Source: Bacteroidia bacterium (lineage in GTDB: Bacteria > Bacteroidota > Bacteroidia > UKL13-3). Taken from it: 33,820 bases of DNA. The notes beneath the pieces were generated by a model. It searched no databases. It was not told where the DNA came from and saw only the letters and a list, made by a program, of their open reading frames with translations. The stretch covers positions 1 through 33,820 of the forward strand of contig JAIBAK010000039.1 of the NCBI GenBank assembly GCA_019695215.1, given 5' to 3'. This document shows positions 25,588 to 33,820 of the stretch, piece after piece (positions within the stretch are counted from its first letter, which is position 1; each line of letters begins with the position of its first letter). A program made the translations under genes and the position numbers.

Positions 25588-26249
25588 CGTTCGCCAAAAA
25601 GGGAACTCCCAACCCTTATCATGGTACTTCCTTCTTCCATAGCTATAAGGTAATCGCCCGACATGCCCATGGATATTTCCTTAAAAGTATCCTGATTGGC
25701 GAAGAAAGATGTTTTTACTTCGTCAAATAATTTTTTAAGCGATTTAAATTCGTTGTGTACCTGTTGAGTGTTGGTGGTATTGCTGGCCATTCCCATTAAC
25801 CCCGTTACCGTAACATTTTTCATGGTGGCATATTCAGTCGACCGGAGTAATTGAAACAACTCCTCTTCAGAAAGTCCGAATTTGGTTTCTTCGCTGGCAA
25901 TATACACCTGCAGCAGGCAGTTGATTGTGCGGTTATTTTTGGCGGCCTGCTTATTTATTTCACTTAGCAGTTTTATACTATCCACGCTGTGAATGAGGTG
26001 TACAAACGGAGCAATGTATTTCACTTTATTTGTTTGCAAATGTCCTATCAGGTGCCAGCGGATATCCGCTGGCAGAAGAGGTTGTTTTTCGCAAAGCTCC
26101 TGTACTTTGTTTTCCCCAAAATCCCGCTGCCCGTAGTGGTAAGCCTCCTGTATCATGCTCACAGGCTTGGTTTTGGAAACTGCTACCAATGTAACGGCAG
26201 AGGTTAGTTGCTCCCGTAGTGCGGTTAAATTGGAATGAATACTGCTCAT
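25584..26249 (-). CDS. yggS: YggS/PROSC-family PLP-homeostasis protein
   Basis: A 221-residue single-barrel PLP protein. The cofactor lysine is K26 in LVAVSKTKP; further motifs are GQRDFGENKVQEL, WHLIGHLQTNKVKY, HSVDS, KFGLSEEE, GLMGMAS, FKEISMGMSGDYLIAMEEGSTMIRVGSSLFG. It keeps pyridoxal phosphate balanced and has no known catalytic reaction. The ATG at 26249 gives the normal N terminus; the frame runs on upstream across the divergent gene's start and should be ignored there. Confidence 0.95.
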   Translation of the reverse strand: MSSIHSNLTALREQLTSAVTLVAVSKTKPVSMIQEAYHYGQRDFGENKVQELCEKQPLLPADIRWHLIGHLQTNKVKYIAPFVHLIHSVDSIKLLSEINKQAAKNNRTINCLLQVYIASEETKFGLSEEELFQLLRSTEYATMKNVTVTGLMGMASNTTNTQQVHNEFKSLKKLFDEVKTSFFANQDTFKEISMGMSGDYLIAMEEGSTMIRVGSSLFGER

Positions 26250-26255
26250 AGGGCG

Positions 26256-26263
26256 CAATATTA
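26256..26263 (-). promoter_or_regulatory. Possible -7 element of yggS
   Basis: On the - strand, TAATATTG differs from TAnnTTTG at one base and ends six bases before the yggS ATG, implying a leaderless or nearly leaderless transcript. Confidence 0.3.
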
Positions 26264-26290
26264 CTACACATTTCCTTATCGGATTTATAT

Positions 26291-26298
26291 TATTTTTG
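26291..26298 (+). promoter_or_regulatory. -7 element (TATTTTTG) of the DUF4296-mutS2 operon
   Basis: An exact TAnnTTTG match ending four bases before the GTG start at 26303. The 12-base string TATTTTTGAACC is identical to that before the CRP/FNR gene (435-446). Confidence 0.42.
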
Positions 26299-26302
26299 AA
26301 CC

Positions 26303-26677
26303 GTGAAACGATTGTTGATATTTCTGATTCCCGTTGCCCTGCTGGTTTCCTGCATGAGCAAACCACCCAAACCCAAAGGTATTATACCCGAGGATACAAT
26401 GGTTTTAATGCTCACCGATATTCATTTTCTGGAAGGCGTATTTTTTTCCATTCAGGTGGCAGGTATGGATACGGCTAATTTAGTTACCTACAAAGGCTAC
26501 AATACGGTTTTTGCCAAGTATAAAACTACTCCCGAACAATTTAAAAAAAGCTGGACGTTTTATATGGCTCACCCCGAATACAGCGACCCGATTTATGAAA
26601 AAGTGGTGGAGAATATTACCATTCTGCAAACGGAAAGTGTAAAAAAACAAAAGGCCGCTAAAAAAGAGAGCAATTGA
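26303..26677 (+). CDS. DUF4296 lipoprotein
   Basis: A 124-residue lipoprotein with lipobox LLVSC (C17) and the DUF4296 pattern IIPEDTMVLMLTDIHFLEG, then YNTVFAKYKTTPEQFKKSWTFYMAHPEYSDPIYEKVVENI. The start is GTG. The function of this Bacteroidetes family is unknown. Its stop overlaps the mutS2 start in TTGA, so it is in one operon with mutS2. Confidence 0.88.
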   Translation: MKRLLIFLIPVALLVSCMSKPPKPKGIIPEDTMVLMLTDIHFLEGVFFSIQVAGMDTANLVTYKGYNTVFAKYKTTPEQFKKSWTFYMAHPEYSDPIYEKVVENITILQTESVKKQKAAKKESN

Positions 26678-29070
26678 TTTTCCCCGAACAGACAGAAGAA
26701 AAAATAGGCTTTACGCAGGTAAGGCTGCTGTTACTTCAGGAAGTATTAAGTCCGCTGGGAGAAAACTACATTCATAAAATTCGTTTCAGCAGCGATTTTG
26801 ATACGGTGGAGCGCATGTTGAAACAAACCAAAGATTTTAAAGACCTGCTGCAGTTTGATCAACCTTTCCCGGCCGATAATTACATAGAATTACATGCTTC
26901 CCTGTCAAAAATGAAACTGGAAGGAGCGTGGCTCACCGAAGAAGAGTTTTTTAATCTGCTCAGGGTATTGCGTACCATGGAAGCTGTGTACCGTTATTTT
27001 GAACAGCGCACCGGACATTATGCCGAGTTGCAGAAACTGTTTACCGGCACCTCATTCAATAGTTCGCTTGGCAAACTTATTTCGGCAAAAATTGATGAAG
27101 AAGGAAATATCAGACCCAATGCTTCTGCAGAATTAGCTTCCATCATCAGGCAATTGGGAGATAAGGAACGCGATGTGCGCAGAAGATTAAATGCCATTTA
27201 CAAAAAGGCACAGGACGCAGGCTGGGTTGCCGATTCGGGTATCACTGTTCGCAACGACCGCCTGGTAATTCCGGTATTGGCCGAGCATAAAAAGCACCTC
27301 AAAGGATTTGTTCACGATGAATCGGCCACGGCTCAGACATTTTATATAGAACCGGCCGAGGTTTTTGAACTGCACAATGAAATAAGGGAATGGCAATTAG
27401 CTAAAAAGCGGGAAATAGAACGGATACTTACGCAACTTACCAATGAGTTCAGACCGCACGCCCCCGAACTGGAATTATATCAGCAAAAATTAGCCATCGT
27501 TGATTTTATCAGAGCCAAAGCAAAACTTGCCATAAAGATGGAAGCCAACATGCCCGTGTTGCGAAAACAACCCGGGATTAAGTTGCAAAAGGCTTATCAT
27601 CCGTTATTGTGGCTGCATCATAAAAAAGTGAATAAACCCATTGTTCCGCTCAGTGTTGAACTGGATGCCGAACAGCGGATTCTTGTGATCTCGGGTCCCA
27701 ATGCAGGTGGTAAATCGGTTTGTATGAAAACCATTGCGCTGCTGCAATACATGTTGCAATGCGGGTTACTTATTCCTGCACAACCTCATTCGGTATGCGG
27801 CATTTTTCAGGATATGCTGGTAAATATTGGTGACGACCAAAGCATAGAAAATGATTTAAGCACCTATAGTTCGCATTTGCAGCATATGAAATTTTTTATG
27901 GATCATGCCGGCAAAAAAACATTGTTCTTTATTGATGAATTCGGAACCGGAACCGACCCGCAGTTTGGAGGTCCCATTGCCGAATCGGTATTGATGCAAT
28001 TAGCAAATAAACAAGCTTTCGGGGTAGTTACCACCCATTACAGCAATATCAAAACTTTTGCAAACAACACCAAAGGGATGCTTAATGCCAGCATGTTGTT
28101 TGATAGTGAAAACATGGTTCCGTTGTATGTGCTGGAAACCGGAAAACCGGGAAGTTCTCATGCGTTTGAAATTGCACAGCGCACGGGTTTCCCTAAACAT
28201 ATTCTGGATTATGCACGGGCGCGCAGTGGCCATAAGCAATTAAACGTTGACGATTTGCTGCTGAATTTGCAGCAGGACCGGATTGAGATTAACCGATTGA
28301 AAGAGGAGAATGAAAAACGGGATAAAGAACTGCACAAACTGCTTCAGGAATACGGCAAAAAAAACGAAGAAATACAGCAGCAAAAAAAGGTATTGATACA
28401 GCAGGCAAAAGAACAGGCTATTCAAATTGTAAAAAATGCCAACAGCCTCATTGAACAAACCATTAAAGAAATAAAAACAACCGGAGCCGAACCCGTGCAT
28501 ACCAAACAGGTGCGTGAGGAACTGAAACAATTTGGTGAAGAGTTGAAAAAAGAAATAGCTGCAGAAACAGCAAAACAACCGGCAAAAGAAACCCGCCCGA
28601 AACCGGTGGAAGAAAAAATAGTGGTGGGGTGTTTTGTGAAAATAAAAGACAATAACAGCACAGGGCAGGTGCTGGAAATTTCGAGAAACAAAGCCATTGT
28701 GAGCATTGGAGAGCTGAGAACGACCATTGAGTTGACACGTTTGGAGCGCACTGCGGCACCGCCTAAAGAAAAAAATAAACCCGCTTACGGGGTAGCCGGG
28801 TTAGACATGACCGAAAAATACCGCGGGTTCAGTACCGAATTGAATATTATAGGAGAACGGGGAGAGGATGCCGTGAGGCAATTGAAAGTTTTTATTGATG
28901 AAGCTTACCTGCTTGGGTTTAAAAATGTGCGGATTGTTCATGGCAAAGGCGATGGGATTTTACGTAAGTTAGTAACCGAAGAATTAAAACGCAATGAGCT
29001 GGTGATTTCATTTAATGAAGCACATGCCGAAACCGGTGGAGCAGGAGCAACCGTGGTTGAAATAAAATGA
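26674..29070 (+). CDS. mutS2: MutS2-type ATPase with C-terminal Smr domain
   Basis: A 798-residue MutS2. It has MutS core and clamp helices (about 1-310), Walker A GPNAGGKS at 341-348, Walker B FFIDEFGTGTDP with D421/E422, a long charged coiled coil (about 525-640), a KOW-like segment and an Smr domain (about 722-798, HGKGDGILRK). MutS2 acts on recombination intermediates and, in some bacteria, on collided ribosomes. In the Smr LDLR motif the sequence reads L-N-I-I, so the usual catalytic Asp is Asn. The start is TTG, overlapping the upstream stop in TTGA. Confidence 0.95.
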   Translation: MIFPEQTEEKIGFTQVRLLLLQEVLSPLGENYIHKIRFSSDFDTVERMLKQTKDFKDLLQFDQPFPADNYIELHASLSKMKLEGAWLTEEEFFNLLRVLRTMEAVYRYFEQRTGHYAELQKLFTGTSFNSSLGKLISAKIDEEGNIRPNASAELASIIRQLGDKERDVRRRLNAIYKKAQDAGWVADSGITVRNDRLVIPVLAEHKKHLKGFVHDESATAQTFYIEPAEVFELHNEIREWQLAKKREIERILTQLTNEFRPHAPELELYQQKLAIVDFIRAKAKLAIKMEANMPVLRKQPGIKLQKAYHPLLWLHHKKVNKPIVPLSVELDAEQRILVISGPNAGGKSVCMKTIALLQYMLQCGLLIPAQPHSVCGIFQDMLVNIGDDQSIENDLSTYSSHLQHMKFFMDHAGKKTLFFIDEFGTGTDPQFGGPIAESVLMQLANKQAFGVVTTHYSNIKTFANNTKGMLNASMLFDSENMVPLYVLETGKPGSSHAFEIAQRTGFPKHILDYARARSGHKQLNVDDLLLNLQQDRIEINRLKEENEKRDKELHKLLQEYGKKNEEIQQQKKVLIQQAKEQAIQIVKNANSLIEQTIKEIKTTGAEPVHTKQVREELKQFGEELKKEIAAETAKQPAKETRPKPVEEKIVVGCFVKIKDNNSTGQVLEISRNKAIVSIGELRTTIELTRLERTAAPPKEKNKPAYGVAGLDMTEKYRGFSTELNIIGERGEDAVRQLKVFIDEAYLLGFKNVRIVHGKGDGILRKLVTEELKRNELVISFNEAHAETGGAGATVVEIK

Positions 29071-29768
29071 ATATTCCTGCCGATAAAATTCTGTATGGTT
29101 CGCTTATAGGAGCGGCTGTTTTACTTACGAGAATTCCTTATGCCGGTAAATTTTTCAGGTTAATCGATACGCTTATTCATGAATCGGCACATGCATTAAT
29201 GGCTTTAGTTCTCAGCGGCTCGGTTGACCGGATTGATTTATTTGCCAATACCGAAGGGCAGGCTGTTACGCGCAGCAAAGGAAAATTTGCCTGGATTATG
29301 ATTTCACTGGCGGGATATATTGGTTCTTCGCTTGTTTCGTTTGGCCTTTTTTTATTGCTTAGCCGCGGATATTTTAATGCGGTATTGTATTTTTTTATCG
29401 GGGTATGTTTGGTGAATCTTTTACTTTGGGTGCGCAATGGTTATGGTATATTTTTCCTTTTGTTGTTTGGTTCGATGTGCGGCCTTACCGCCTATGCCCA
29501 ATTACCGCTTCTTACCAAATGCATAACCATTTTGTTTTGTGCATTGCTTTGGATGGATGCACTTATTTCATCGGCTATTGTACTATACCTTTCCGTAGCG
29601 CAAACCAAAAACTCGGGCGATGCGTGGAGTTTAAAACAAACCACTAAAATTCCTGCTTTTCTGTGGGGGTTATTGTTTTTTATTCAGGCACTATGTTTTA
29701 GTTACCTCACACTGGCTGTTTATTTTCCGTTGCCATTACCGGTCTGGATGAACTTTTTGAAAATATAG
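29067..29768 (+). CDS. M50-like membrane metalloprotease
   Basis: A 233-residue membrane protein with about six hydrophobic segments. The zinc motif HESAH (38-42) sits at the end of an early helix, followed by ALMALVLSG, as in M50B-like proteins. A second metal ligand is not obvious. Substrates are unknown. The ATG overlaps the mutS2 stop by four bases (ATGA), so it is co-translated with mutS2. Confidence 0.8.
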   Translation: MNIPADKILYGSLIGAAVLLTRIPYAGKFFRLIDTLIHESAHALMALVLSGSVDRIDLFANTEGQAVTRSKGKFAWIMISLAGYIGSSLVSFGLFLLLSRGYFNAVLYFFIGVCLVNLLLWVRNGYGIFFLLLFGSMCGLTAYAQLPLLTKCITILFCALLWMDALISSAIVLYLSVAQTKNSGDAWSLKQTTKIPAFLWGLLFFIQALCFSYLTLAVYFPLPLPVWMNFLKI

Positions 29769-29818
29769 CATATTCCTTGTGTTTTTGAGTTACCAAGCTG
29801 ACAAATGGAGGAAAAGCC

Positions 29819-29826
29819 TAACTTTG
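29819..29826 (+). promoter_or_regulatory. -7 element (TAACTTTG) of the DUF2721 gene
   Basis: An exact match to TAnnTTTG, 21 bases before the ATG at 29848. No -33 element is visible at the proper distance. Confidence 0.4.
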
Positions 29827-29847
29827 CACCTTACCTCCTTATGATGT

Positions 29848-30297
29848 ATGGAATTACAACTTACAACCCCCGCGTTACTCTTTTCAACCATCTCGCTGTT
29901 GTTACTGGCTTTCACAAACCGGTTTCTGGCAACGGCACAGGTAGTTCGAAACTTGTATGAAAAATACCAGGTAAGCAAAGATGAAGTGTATGTACAACAA
30001 ATTAACAACCTGCGCTACCGGTTAAGGCTCACACGCAACATGCAATTTTTTCTGGTCATCAGTTTATTGCTTAGTGTAGTATGCATGTTTTTGCTATTTG
30101 CCAACGAACACCTCATTGCCCAATGGGTTTTTGGGTTTAGTCTGATGGCATTGGTTTATTCCCTTATTCTTTCCAGTATCGAAATTTTTATGTCCACGCA
30201 GGCACTCGAGTTTCAGCTGCAAAATATTGAAGAGAAAGATATGGAGACTAAAGGAATCAGAGAGAAAATATCATCTGTTTTTCAGAAACAGCCATAG
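29848..30297 (+). CDS. DUF2721 membrane protein
   Basis: A 149-residue protein with three membrane helices (about 7-25, 66-88, 93-118). The N terminus TPALLFSTISLLLLAFTNRFLATAQVVRNL is the DUF2721 signature. The family's function is unknown. It has its own promoter-like element and ends three bases before the convergent ybaB gene. Confidence 0.87.
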   Translation: MELQLTTPALLFSTISLLLLAFTNRFLATAQVVRNLYEKYQVSKDEVYVQQINNLRYRLRLTRNMQFFLVISLLLSVVCMFLLFANEHLIAQWVFGFSLMALVYSLILSSIEIFMSTQALEFQLQNIEEKDMETKGIREKISSVFQKQP

Positions 30298-30300
30298 GTA

Positions 30301-30618
30301 CTATTTCCCGAATAAATTTCCTAAACCGCCCAACCCTCCCGGTAGCATATCTTTCGCTATTGCCTGCATCTCGGACTGCGACACATTGTCGGCTTGCTCC
30401 ATTGCCCTGTTTATGGCCACAACAATTAAATCTTCTACCTGTTCCCGGTCGTTCTCCTGCCATAATTGCTCACTTATTTCAATATGCTGCAATTTTCTTG
30501 ATGCCGATACGGTTGCCTTAACTTTGCCACCATCGGCTTCTCCGTTTACAAAAATGGTATCAAGGCGTTGTTTCACTTCATCCATTTTTTGCTTTGCTTC
30601 CTGTAATTTTCCAAACAT
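30301..30618 (-). CDS. ybaB: YbaB/EbfC nucleoid-associated protein
   Basis: A 105-residue DNA-binding protein of the YbaB/EbfC family: FGKLQEAKQKMDEVKQRL helix, a GKVKATVSASRKLQHIEIS sheet, DREQVEDLIVVAINRAMEQAD helix and a Gly/Leu/Met-rich tail (MLPGGLGGLGNLFGK). I chose the ATG at 30618; an upstream Met at 30663 adds an unlikely Cys-rich extension. No dnaX or recR is next to it, unlike in many bacteria. Confidence 0.93.
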   Translation of the reverse strand: MFGKLQEAKQKMDEVKQRLDTIFVNGEADGGKVKATVSASRKLQHIEISEQLWQENDREQVEDLIVVAINRAMEQADNVSQSEMQAIAKDMLPGGLGGLGNLFGK

Positions 30619-30642
30619 AATGTCAGTGTTTTTTTGATGGCA

Positions 30643-30676
30643 CGAATATAGATAACTGCACACTTACCATGCAAAA
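30643..30676 (-). promoter_or_regulatory. Promoter candidate of ybaB
   Basis: On the - strand, TTTTG (30672-30676) and TATATTCG (30643-30650, one mismatch to TAnnTTTG) are 21 bases apart. The gene's ATG is 24 bases further on. The -33 end lies inside the first codons of the divergent rhomboid gene. Confidence 0.35.
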
Positions 30677-31382
30677 TGAGTTTAAAAAACTAAGTCAGGC
30701 ATCCTCCTGGCCAATGACATTATTAGGCATTCAGTGGGTAGTTAAAATTATCGAAACCGTATGGCAATATAACTGGTTTACCTATGGGATTTATCCGCGC
30801 AGTGTGGCCGGATTAAAAGGGATTGTTTTAGCTCCTTTTTTGCATGGCGACTGGATTCATTTGTTTGATAACAGCATTCCGTTTCTTTTTTTGGGTACCA
30901 TGTTATTTTATTTTTACCGGCATATTGCAGCTGAAACACTGATATGGATTTGGCTTATGGGAGGTTTATGGACCTGGATTATGGCTCGCAGTTCATTCCA
31001 TATCGGGTCGAGTCATATCATTTACGGATTGGCGGCTTTTATTTTTTTCAGCGGATTATTTCGTAAAAATCTTCAGCTAATGAGTTTATCATTACTTATG
31101 GTGGCCTTGTACGGTGGATTAATCTGGGGGTTGCTTCCTATTGTAGAACATATATCGTGGGAGGGACATTTAATGGGAGCCATTTCAGGACTGCTGTGTG
31201 CTGTTTACTTTAAGAACTACCGTACCGAAACAGAAAATCAAACCACTCTACTTGCAGATGATGTGGATGAGAGCGACCCTTACTGGATGGAAGGATATGA
31301 ACCTAAACCCAAAGAACCGGAGAAACCAATCACCATTGTTTATCATTTTACCGATGAAAATAAAAAACGCGAAACAGATTAA
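30669..31382 (+). CDS. Rhomboid-family intramembrane serine protease
   Basis: A 237-residue protein with six membrane helices in the first 190 residues. The rhomboid elements are HLFDN (H64, N68), the nucleophile motif GSSHIIYGL (S115) and the catalytic histidine in EGHLMG (H167). Helix 6 is followed by a charged, acidic, Pro-rich tail (about 195-237). It would cleave membrane helices; substrates are unknown. The last codons lie inside a terminator stem. Confidence 0.9.
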   Translation: MQNEFKKLSQASSWPMTLLGIQWVVKIIETVWQYNWFTYGIYPRSVAGLKGIVLAPFLHGDWIHLFDNSIPFLFLGTMLFYFYRHIAAETLIWIWLMGGLWTWIMARSSFHIGSSHIIYGLAAFIFFSGLFRKNLQLMSLSLLMVALYGGLIWGLLPIVEHISWEGHLMGAISGLLCAVYFKNYRTETENQTTLLADDVDESDPYWMEGYEPKPKEPEKPITIVYHFTDENKKRETD

Positions 31383-31398
31383 TCCGTTTCGCGTTTTT
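31363..31398. terminator. Bidirectional terminator between convergent genes
   Basis: AAAAACGCGAAAC (31363-31375) pairs perfectly with 31386-31398 around a 10-base loop, with an A-run on the left and a T-run on the right. The stop codon of the rhomboid gene lies in the loop, and the PKD protein gene ends 20 bases on, so both transcripts can stop here. Confidence 0.8.
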
Positions 31399-31418
31399 AG
31401 TGTATCGTTTACCTGTTG

Positions 31419-33820
31419 TTAACGCAACAGCGTCACTTCTCCGCTAAAGTATTTCTTTTTACCGCGCTGGTCTATTACTCTTACCATATAAGGGTAAACT
31501 CCGTCCTGAACCCAATCACCAACTTTGTTATTGTAAGTACCCAGCCAGGCTTCGTTAGGTTTTCCTTCAAAAATAGTTTGACCCCAGCGGTTATAAATGG
31601 TTAATTCAAATGTTTTCCATCCTTCACCCATTGGATAAAACACTTCATTCGAGCCATCTTCGTTTGGCGAGAAAGCTGTAGGAATAAAGAAGCTGAAAGC
31701 CGGAGAAACAATTACACGTCCGGTGGCCGAATCCATACAACCAAAATCGGAGGTAGCAACTAATTTTACTACAAAACGACCCGTATCCTGATAATCATGT
31801 TCCGGATTTACCTCAGATGAGTAGGTGGTATCTCCAAAATCCCAGTCAAATTTTACTGCATTGGTCGGATTGGTAAAAGTTATTTTTGTAAACAGAATAT
31901 TGGTTGAATCAGGGTCGGCAGTAAAGGATACCTTAGGCCTGTCGTGAATCACAATATTTTTATTTACGTAGTTCACATAGGTACAACCTGAAGAGGTGAT
32001 GAGAGTGAGCTTAACAGGGTAGGTGGCAGGACTGGCGTAGGCCATACGCGGCATTTTTACCGTATCCTGTTTACCATTGCCAAAATCCCAACGCCATCCG
32101 CTAATGGAACCATCTGTGGTAGTGCTTAAATCTTCAAATTGAACGGTATCGTTTACACAGGTATCGCGGAAGGTAAAATCTCCTACCGGTGGCGGATTGA
32201 TTAAAATATTATTTGATACCGTGGTGCTGCAACCTTTATCACTGGTTGCTGTAAGTTGTACTACATACGTATTGGATGTGAGGTACTGATGCCTTGGGTT
32301 TGATCTTGTATCCGAACCTCCGTCACCAAAATCCCAAAGGTATGACTGAACAGTTCCTGAAATAATGGAAGAAGAACTGGCAAATACGGCTGAGTCGGTA
32401 TAACACGGGGCTGCCAGATTAAATGCGATATAAGGCTTAGGGAAAATATGAACCGTTTTAACTATCGTATCAAAACAACCCGTGGTAGCTCCAACAATCA
32501 ACCTGACGGCAAAACTGTCGGATGCTGGAGCGGTGGTGGGTAAAGTGTATTTATTGGAAGAATTTTGCTGCGTACTGGTGTGTAAATCGCCAAAATCCCA
32601 GGCCCACGAGTTCAGTGTGCTTACATATACCTGCGATAAGTCGGTGAATTTGGCTGTATCATATTCGCAAACCGGTGCCATGCTGAAGTCGGCTTTAGGT
32701 TTAAAACTTACCGTTACCGATTTATTGAGAGAATCTTTACAAAATGCGCTGTACACAACCAATTTTACATTATAAGTTCCTTCGGCCGAGTATAAGTGTT
32801 TTGCATCTTTAATATTGCTTGTTCCTCCATCGCCAAAATTCCACGACTGATTAATGATGGCATCACTGCTTTGGGTAAGGTTAGTAAACACTACGGAGTC
32901 TTCAGGACAGGTAGGAGCGGTAAAATCAGCCTTTGGTTTACCATTTACTAAAACCGGGGTAATAACCGTGTCAACACATCCGCTGTCACTTTTTGCCACC
33001 AGCATTACCTGATAGGTATTTGATTTGGTATAAACATGTACCGGATTGGTTGCCGTAGAGGTAGTGGTAGTATCTCCAAAATTCCAGAAGTAGGAAAGAT
33101 TACCCGAGCTGATAGAAGATTTATTGATAAAGAATGAAGTGTCAATATTGCAAAGAATGCCAATGGTAAATGCAGCTTTTGGTTTAGGATAAACTTTTAC
33201 CGTTTTGGTTATGGTATCACGGCAGCCAAAGTTATTGGTTACAATCATTTTTACCTGATAAGGGCCGGCATTTACATAGTAATGCACGGGTTTGTCTAAT
33301 GTATCCACACTACTTCCGTCACCAAAATCCCAGATCCACTGCGATGGAGTTCCCGTGCCGCCACCCAGCGACTGGTCTTCAAAATGAATGGAATCTTTGT
33401 TGCAAACGGTGGTGGGTTTAAATCCTGCAGCCGGTAAGGTATAAACCTGCAAGGTAGATGAGGCAGTATCCCAGCAGGCTTTGTCGGAAGTAACTGTTAA
33501 ACGGTAGGTGTAGGTACCCGGAGAAACATATTTATGTTTCGGGTTGGTAAGAATTGAACTGTCACCATCACCAAATTTCCAGACCCAGTTTGTAATAGCT
33601 CCGGCAACAATATTACTTGAATCAAGAAACACTGCGCTATCACTTCGGCAAACATTCTGGCTCCATAATCTGGCATCGGGGGTTGGGTCGATACTCACCG
33701 ATTTAGAAACAGAATCTAAACAACCAAAATCACTTTTCACTATAAGTTTGATATTGCCCGTTCCTTCTGAAATAAATTTATATTTGGGATACTGGGCCAT
33801 GGCCGAATCTCCTGTACCAA
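31419..33820 (-). CDS. PKD-repeat surface protein with T9SS type B sorting domain (5' end outside window)
   Basis: The C-terminal 800 residues of a large secreted protein. Eight PKD repeats of about 85 residues are visible through their WxFGDG-type motifs (WVWKFGDG, WIWDFGDG, YFWNFGDT, QSWNFGDG, WAWDFGDL, YLWDFGDG, WRWDFGNG, FDWDFGDT); the frame stays open to the window edge, so the Met codon at 33800 is internal. Most repeats carry one Cys near the start (CxxD[ST]) and one near the end (GCxD), a likely disulfide pair. The tail (FIPTAFSPNEDGSNEVFYP to YFSGEVTLLR) is the gliding-motility/CHU_C type B signal, which sends the protein through T9SS. Probably an adhesin. Confidence 0.93.
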   Translation of the reverse strand, partial: GTGDSAMAQYPKYKFISEGTGNIKLIVKSDFGCLDSVSKSVSIDPTPDARLWSQNVCRSDSAVFLDSSNIVAGAITNWVWKFGDGDSSILTNPKHKYVSPGTYTYRLTVTSDKACWDTASSTLQVYTLPAAGFKPTTVCNKDSIHFEDQSLGGGTGTPSQWIWDFGDGSSVDTLDKPVHYYVNAGPYQVKMIVTNNFGCRDTITKTVKVYPKPKAAFTIGILCNIDTSFFINKSSISSGNLSYFWNFGDTTTTSTATNPVHVYTKSNTYQVMLVAKSDSGCVDTVITPVLVNGKPKADFTAPTCPEDSVVFTNLTQSSDAIINQSWNFGDGGTSNIKDAKHLYSAEGTYNVKLVVYSAFCKDSLNKSVTVSFKPKADFSMAPVCEYDTAKFTDLSQVYVSTLNSWAWDFGDLHTSTQQNSSNKYTLPTTAPASDSFAVRLIVGATTGCFDTIVKTVHIFPKPYIAFNLAAPCYTDSAVFASSSSIISGTVQSYLWDFGDGGSDTRSNPRHQYLTSNTYVVQLTATSDKGCSTTVSNNILINPPPVGDFTFRDTCVNDTVQFEDLSTTTDGSISGWRWDFGNGKQDTVKMPRMAYASPATYPVKLTLITSSGCTYVNYVNKNIVIHDRPKVSFTADPDSTNILFTKITFTNPTNAVKFDWDFGDTTYSSEVNPEHDYQDTGRFVVKLVATSDFGCMDSATGRVIVSPAFSFFIPTAFSPNEDGSNEVFYPMGEGWKTFELTIYNRWGQTIFEGKPNEAWLGTYNNKVGDWVQDGVYPYMVRVIDQRGKKKYFSGEVTLLR

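Noticed and set aside
26250..26366. N-terminal extension of YggS upstream of 26249
   Set aside because: It would run across the divergent DUF4296 start and add residues unlike the family; the ATG at 26249 gives the normal N terminus.
33798..33800. Met codon as the start of the PKD protein
   Set aside because: The frame continues in PKD-like sequence (GTGDSA) to the window edge, with no signal peptide after the Met.
1..33820. CRISPR arrays, tRNA or rRNA genes, transposases
   Set aside because: I saw no regular spaced repeats, cloverleaf sequences, rRNA cores or transposase motifs anywhere in the window.

Overview
The window comes from a member of the Bacteroidota, probably Chitinophagales/Sphingobacteriales-like. 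The signs are TAnnTTTG-type promoter elements, T9SS sorting domains of type A and type B, a BtuG-like surface propeller, DUF2490, DUF4296 and DUF5522 proteins, and a MoaC-MoaB fusion. No rRNA, tRNA, CRISPR array or transposase is visible.

Region 1 (about 1-16553) is an anaerobic-respiration island, almost all on the + strand. It opens with a CRP/FNR-family regulator, an unknown protein and a MEKHLA (PAS-like) protein. A striking CRP-type palindrome follows. Next come a Tat-exported NarG/NxrA-type molybdenum oxidoreductase, its four-cluster iron-sulfur beta subunit, a secreted protein joining a cytochrome c to a DMSO-reductase-type gamma (haem b) domain, a TorD/NarJ-like chaperone and TatA. 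The molybdenum-cofactor set comes after these: moaA, moeA, mobA, moaD, moeB-rhodanese, moaE and a moaC-moaB fusion. A TauE/SafE transporter and a small exported protein lie among them. The island therefore encodes the enzyme, its export helper, its chaperone and a route from GTP to the guanylylated cofactor. The complex should face the periplasm and exchange electrons with soluble carriers, since no NarI-type membrane subunit is present. The direction (nitrate reduction, nitrite oxidation or another oxyanion) cannot be read from sequence. The island ends at a DUF2490 gene, a long stem-loop and an attC-like hairpin; a degenerate relative of that hairpin may lie near position 130-175.

Region 2 (17053-18804) holds a RibD/DHFR-like reductase, a second MobA-like nucleotidyltransferase on the - strand and a small coiled-coil protein closed by a strong terminator.

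Region 3 (about 19000-24637) is a vitamin B12 uptake operon: promoter, cobalamin riboswitch, BtuB-like TonB-dependent receptor, two T9SS-exported surface proteins, a BtuG-like beta-propeller lipoprotein and a cysteine-rich CWC/DUF5522 protein.

Region 4 (24634-33820) is ordinary chromosomal content: an EamA transporter and YggS (- strand), then a DUF4296 lipoprotein, MutS2 and an M50-like protease (+ strand), a DUF2721 protein, YbaB (- strand), a rhomboid protease, and the 3' part of a large PKD-repeat surface protein with a T9SS type B tail (- strand) that runs off the window.
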